Assembly: GCA_027486275.1 (NCBI GenBank)
Contig: JAIXPM010000242.1
Location: forward strand, 1 to 9,028
Direction of reading: 5' to 3'
Source: Sphingomonadales bacterium
GTDB taxonomy: Bacteria > Pseudomonadota > Alphaproteobacteria > Sphingomonadales > Sphingomonadaceae
Length of the DNA: 9,028 bases
Shown here: positions 6,972 through 9,028 of the stretch, piece by piece
Layout: every line of letters begins with the position of its first letter
Numbering within the stretch: the first letter of the stretch is position 1
Notes under the pieces: model-generated
Told to the model about the DNA's origin: nothing
The model's database searches: none
Seen by the model: only the letters and a program-made list of their open reading frames with translations
Program-made: the position numbers and the translations under genes

Positions 6972-7928
6972 ATGATTCTCAAACCCCGTGAAGATCGCAA
7001 CACCAGCATTGCCACGCTGGAGCGCTTGATGGCCCACCCGGCCGCCACCCGCCACGATATCGTGCGCCTGCGTGAGCAGATCGATGCGATCATCAAGGGC
7101 GACTTGAGCGAAGGCAAGGCCGCCATCGAAATGGAGACCCATTGGGGCCACAGCCCCAATCACGTCATCATTCACGATCTGCGCATCGAGCATGATGGCC
7201 TGGTCGCGCAGATTGACCATCTGCTGATCAACCGATTGCTGGATGTGTGGGTGCTGGAAAGCAAGCGGCTGGCCAACGGCATCAAGGTACAGGACAATGG
7301 CGAGTGCCTGACGTTTATTGGCCGCTTTCCCAAGGCCATTGATTCCCCGATCGAACAGAACCGCCGCCACGTGACGATGCTGGATCGCCTGTTCGCCAGC
7401 GGCGCCATCCCGCTGCCCAAGCGCATGGGGTTTACGCTGAAGCCCAAGCTGCGCAATCTGGTGTTGATCGCCGAAGGCCGCATCACCCGGCCGAAAGCCC
7501 CCGTGGCTGGCATCGAAAGCCTGATCCGCACCGATCAACTGTTCGCCCATATCCAACGCATCAACGACAGCGGCAATGCGCTCGATATCGCCAAGTTGAT
7601 CGGCCAGGACACGCTCATGGCGCTGGGCAAAGCCATGGTCGACATGCATCGACCGATCGAGTTTGATTGGGAACGTCGATTCCGATTGAGCGCGCCGTCA
7701 ATGCCGCCCGCCCCTGCCGCGCCCAAAGTTGTGCAACTGCACCCCGCGGCACACTCGACGCCAGCACCAGCCACTACTGCGCCTCGGCCGCCAGCGGGAC
7801 AGTGCGGTGATTGCCAAGCGCCGGTGAGCAGCGGCGTGAAGACCTATTGCCGCAAGAATCCCGACCGATTCAATGGCCGGATTCTGTGCATGAATTGTCA
7901 GTCCAAGGTGACTGCAAAGGCCGGTTGA
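6972..7928 (+). CDS. NERD-domain protein with C-terminal zinc-ribbon-like cysteines
   Basis: The 318-residue protein contains a nuclease-related domain (NERD, PF08378) at about 48-165: the IIHDLRIEHDGLVAQIDHLLI stretch with Asp82, VWVLESKR with Glu96 and Lys98, and SPIEQNRRHVTML (125-137). The D...E-x-K arrangement fits the predicted PD-(D/E)XK-like nuclease core of the family; biochemical activity of NERD proteins is largely inferred. A basic N-terminal helix region precedes it. A Pro/Ala-rich linker (about 242-276) leads to a cysteine motif, C278-x2-C281-x11-C293-x12-C306-x2-C309, likely a zinc ribbon that could bind nucleic acid. I chose ATG 6972, with AGG 7 bases upstream and the start MILKPREDR; a GTG at 6948 would add eight residues. 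It follows gatB by 93 bases and probably has its own promoter. DNA processing or defence is possible, but no partner gene is seen. Confidence 0.88.
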   Translation: MILKPREDRNTSIATLERLMAHPAATRHDIVRLREQIDAIIKGDLSEGKAAIEMETHWGHSPNHVIIHDLRIEHDGLVAQIDHLLINRLLDVWVLESKRLANGIKVQDNGECLTFIGRFPKAIDSPIEQNRRHVTMLDRLFASGAIPLPKRMGFTLKPKLRNLVLIAEGRITRPKAPVAGIESLIRTDQLFAHIQRINDSGNALDIAKLIGQDTLMALGKAMVDMHRPIEFDWERRFRLSAPSMPPAPAAPKVVQLHPAAHSTPAPATTAPRPPAGQCGDCQAPVSSGVKTYCRKNPDRFNGRILCMNCQSKVTAKAG

Positions 7929-7973
7929 ACCCTTCGACTGGTCGCCTCGATGGCGCAGTTCGTCGCTGATTGC

Positions 7974-8003
7974 TTGACGAAAGATGAACGGCCGCCGTAT
8001 CCG
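7974..8003 (+). promoter_or_regulatory. Possible sigma-70 type promoter for the cell wall hydrolase
   Basis: TTGACG at 7974-7979 matches five of six -35 consensus bases. An 18-base spacer leads to TATCCG (7998-8003), which matches only three -10 positions; weak -10 boxes are common in alphaproteobacteria. It would give a leader of about 110 bases before ATG 8121. The 192-base gap between the NERD and hydrolase genes holds nothing else I can identify. Confidence 0.3.
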
Positions 8004-8120
8004 CCGGTCTCAAGAAGGCAGGATTGCGCTGGCGTTTGCGGCACATCCTGCAGGTCGTGTCTGTCGCGTTGGTGGCTTGTGTTTTTCGCTGCCAACTGCC
8101 GCAGGGGCGCATATTCGGCA

Positions 8121-8663
8121 ATGAATGTGAAATCCACTCCGCGTCTTCAGATGCAGGCTGCTGCCGCAGCCGTGTTGCTGGCTTCGGGCCTGGCCTTGGG
8201 CCATGTGGCCGCCCAGACTCCGGAATCACAGGCTGCTGCTCAGCCTGTTGCCCCCGCCCAGACGGCGCTGGTGGCCGCTGAACCGGAACAGCCCATATTG
8301 AATGAGCGCCACGTCAATTGCTTGGCCAAGGTTGTCCACCACGAGGCTGGCAACCAGCCGCGCGAAGGCAAGATCGCCGTCGCCCATGTGCTGTTGAACC
8401 GGGTGAAGAAGGGCTTTGGCGACAATGTCTGCGCCGTGGCCAAGCAGCCCGGCCAATTCTTCCGCATTGATCGCTATCACCCTGATCGCAAGAGTGACGG
8501 CTGGGCCGAAGCGGTGGACGTGGCCCGCGACGTGCTGGCCGGCGATGCCCGCGACATATCGAAGGGCGCGCTCTATTTCCACGCCAATTGGGCCAGGCCC
8601 AACGGCTTTTTCCGCAGCCGCACCAAGGTGGCGCGGCTCGACGATCACGATTTCTATCGCTGA
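8121..8663 (+). CDS. Secreted cell wall hydrolase, SleB family
   Basis: The 180-residue product begins with a signal peptide: basic MNVKSTPR, a hydrophobic Ala/Leu core (12-27) and a plausible cleavage after VAA at residue 31. A short Ala/Pro/Gln-rich linker precedes the SleB-type hydrolase domain (PF07486, about 62-180). Within it VVHHEAGNQPREGKIAVAHV (71-90) supplies the probable catalytic Glu75, followed by LLNRV, DNVCAVAKQPGQFF (101-114), GALYFHANWARP (149-160) and the family ending VARLDDHDFYR. Cys67 and Cys104 could form a disulfide in the periplasm. The family includes the spore-cortex lytic enzyme, but in Gram-negative bacteria these proteins act as presumed peptidoglycan hydrolases (lytic transglycosylase or amidase type not settled). 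ATG 8121 is the first start giving the signal peptide; GGGG-containing sequence at 8103-8108 is a rather distant Shine-Dalgarno candidate. Its 3' end overlaps the opposing gene by 10 bases. Confidence 0.92.
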   Translation: MNVKSTPRLQMQAAAAAVLLASGLALGHVAAQTPESQAAAQPVAPAQTALVAAEPEQPILNERHVNCLAKVVHHEAGNQPREGKIAVAHVLLNRVKKGFGDNVCAVAKQPGQFFRIDRYHPDRKSDGWAEAVDVARDVLAGDARDISKGALYFHANWARPNGFFRSRTKVARLDDHDFYR

Positions 8664-8971
8664 TCCTGATTGCCGCTGGCCTGATCGGGCCAGCGCGCCG
8701 CTTTCACCCGATCCCACTGCTGTTTCAGTGCCGCACGCGGTCCATCAAGGCCGCGCGTGGCCGCCTGATCTGCGAGTTTATGGGCGACAGCACTGATGCG
8801 GGCCGTACGGGCACCCGGTTCCAGCCCGTCGGCCCATGCACCAAGCGCGTGGGCGTTGAGCATGGCCAGCGTGAAGACAGCGATGCCCACGGCCACCGCC
8901 ATCTGCGCGAGGCCGGACAAGCCCTGCTCATCCGCTTCGACATCCACCGGTGAGTCAAACTGGTCGGCCAT
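8654..8971 (-). CDS. Small single-span membrane protein of unknown function
   Basis: This 105-residue protein has an acidic N-terminus (MADQFDSPVDVEADEQ), one hydrophobic helix at about 20-42 (LAQMAVAVGIAVFTLAML) and a soluble basic C-terminal half containing NAHALGAWADGLEPGARTAR and LKQQWDRVKAARWP. I recall similar hypothetical proteins in sphingomonads but no assigned function. ATG 8971 is preferred: GAAGG lies 6 bases upstream; a GTG at 8977 would add two residues but overlaps that spacing. The binding site overlaps the stop codon of the preceding minus-strand gene, so the two are probably cotranscribed. Its last 10 bases overlap the end of the SleB hydrolase gene on the other strand. Reality of the gene is likely from its coherent topology and ribosome binding site; role is unknown. 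Confidence 0.75.
   Translation of the reverse strand: MADQFDSPVDVEADEQGLSGLAQMAVAVGIAVFTLAMLNAHALGAWADGLEPGARTARISAVAHKLADQAATRGLDGPRAALKQQWDRVKAARWPDQASGNQDQR
8674..8695. terminator. Perfect 8-bp hairpin just past the SleB stop (possible terminator)
   Basis: CGCTGGCC (8674-8681) and GGCCAGCG (8688-8695) form an uninterrupted stem around the 6-base loop TGATCG, starting 11 bases after the SleB stop. No T-run follows on either strand, and the hairpin lies inside the last codons of the minus-strand gene, so an intrinsic terminator is only possible, not shown. Confidence 0.3.
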
Positions 8972-8977
8972 GCTCAC

Positions 8978-8982
8978 CCTTC
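8978..8982 (-). promoter_or_regulatory. Ribosome binding site for the small membrane protein, overlapping the upstream stop
   Basis: On the minus strand GAAGG is followed by GTGAGC and then ATG (8971-8969). The GA of this site is shared with the TGA stop of the gene entering from the right edge, a compact arrangement that favours translational coupling. Confidence 0.55.
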
Positions 8983-9028
8983 AGAACTGATAATAGATGA
9001 AAGCAGCGACGCCTTCGAAGCGCATCGC
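8981..9028 (-). CDS. C-terminal end of an upstream gene, perhaps an outer-membrane beta-barrel protein (partial)
   Basis: On the minus strand the window opens with 15 sense codons and a TGA at 8983-8981, ending in RFEGVAAFIYYQF. A terminal Phe with alternating aromatic/hydrophobic residues is the classic BamA-recognised C-terminal strand of outer-membrane beta-barrels, so a porin or related surface protein is plausible. The stop is placed exactly at the ribosome binding site of the next gene, which supports this frame over the other two. Fifteen residues are too few to name a family. Confidence 0.45.
   Translation of the reverse strand, partial: AMRFEGVAAFIYYQF

Noticed and set aside
6960..7649. 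Minus-strand open frame of 229 codons opposite the NERD gene
   Set aside because: Antisense to the NERD motifs; composition typical of a shadow frame.
7950..8120. N-terminal extension of the SleB protein to ATG 7950
   Set aside because: It would bury the signal peptide behind 57 Cys/Arg-rich residues and lacks a ribosome binding site.
8226..8717. Minus-strand open frame of 163 codons opposite the SleB gene
   Set aside because: The plus strand has a signal peptide and intact SleB motifs; the minus frame has no recognisable features.
1..9028. CRISPR arrays, tRNA genes, insertion sequences, integrase or prophage genes
   Set aside because: No regularly spaced repeats, no cloverleaf-like sequence and no transposase or integrase motifs were seen, so the gatA-gatB cassette shows no visible mobile-element machinery.

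Overview
The window is GC-rich DNA with compact gene spacing and weak alphaproteobacterial-type promoters. It carries GatA/GatB sequences whose wording (for example the GatB start [17 protein letters not shown]) resembles sphingomonads, so I infer a member of Sphingomonadales; the exact genus cannot be read from this stretch.

Layout. (1) 1-1418, + strand: 3' part of gatA, the amidase subunit of the tRNA-dependent amidotransferase GatCAB. (2) 1429-2909, + strand: a small GtrA-family four-helix membrane protein, then a membrane-anchored family 2 polyprenyl-phosphate glycosyltransferase (GtrB/DPM1-like) whose TTG start overlaps the gtrA stop. (3) 5171-2812, - strand: a 535-residue polytopic membrane protein with GT-C-like features, then, 5 bases later, a class I SAM methyltransferase. 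The methyltransferase 3' end runs 98 bases into the 3' end of the glycosyltransferase (convergent overlap). (4) 5172-5381: a divergent intergenic region with inverted and direct repeats. (5) 5382-6878, + strand: full-length gatB. (6) 6972-7928, + strand: a NERD-domain (predicted nuclease) protein ending in a four- or five-cysteine zinc-ribbon-like tail. (7) 8121-8663, + strand: a secreted SleB-type cell wall hydrolase. (8) 8971-8654, - strand: a small single-span membrane protein preceded by the last codons of another - strand gene whose C-terminus looks like an outer-membrane beta-barrel.

How they work together. GatA and GatB (with GatC, presumably just upstream) form the enzyme that converts Glu-tRNAGln and/or Asp-tRNAAsn to the correctly charged tRNAs. 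Between the two subunits lies a self-contained four-gene group: GtrA-like flippase, lipid-linked sugar synthase, GT-C-like membrane protein and methyltransferase. This has the parts list of a three-component GtrABC glycan-decorating system plus a modifying methyltransferase, arranged as two convergent pairs rather than one operon. It is the most interesting part of the window. The right end is an ordinary mix of housekeeping/envelope genes and one accessory-type NERD protein. I saw no tRNA, rRNA, CRISPR array, transposase or prophage gene.
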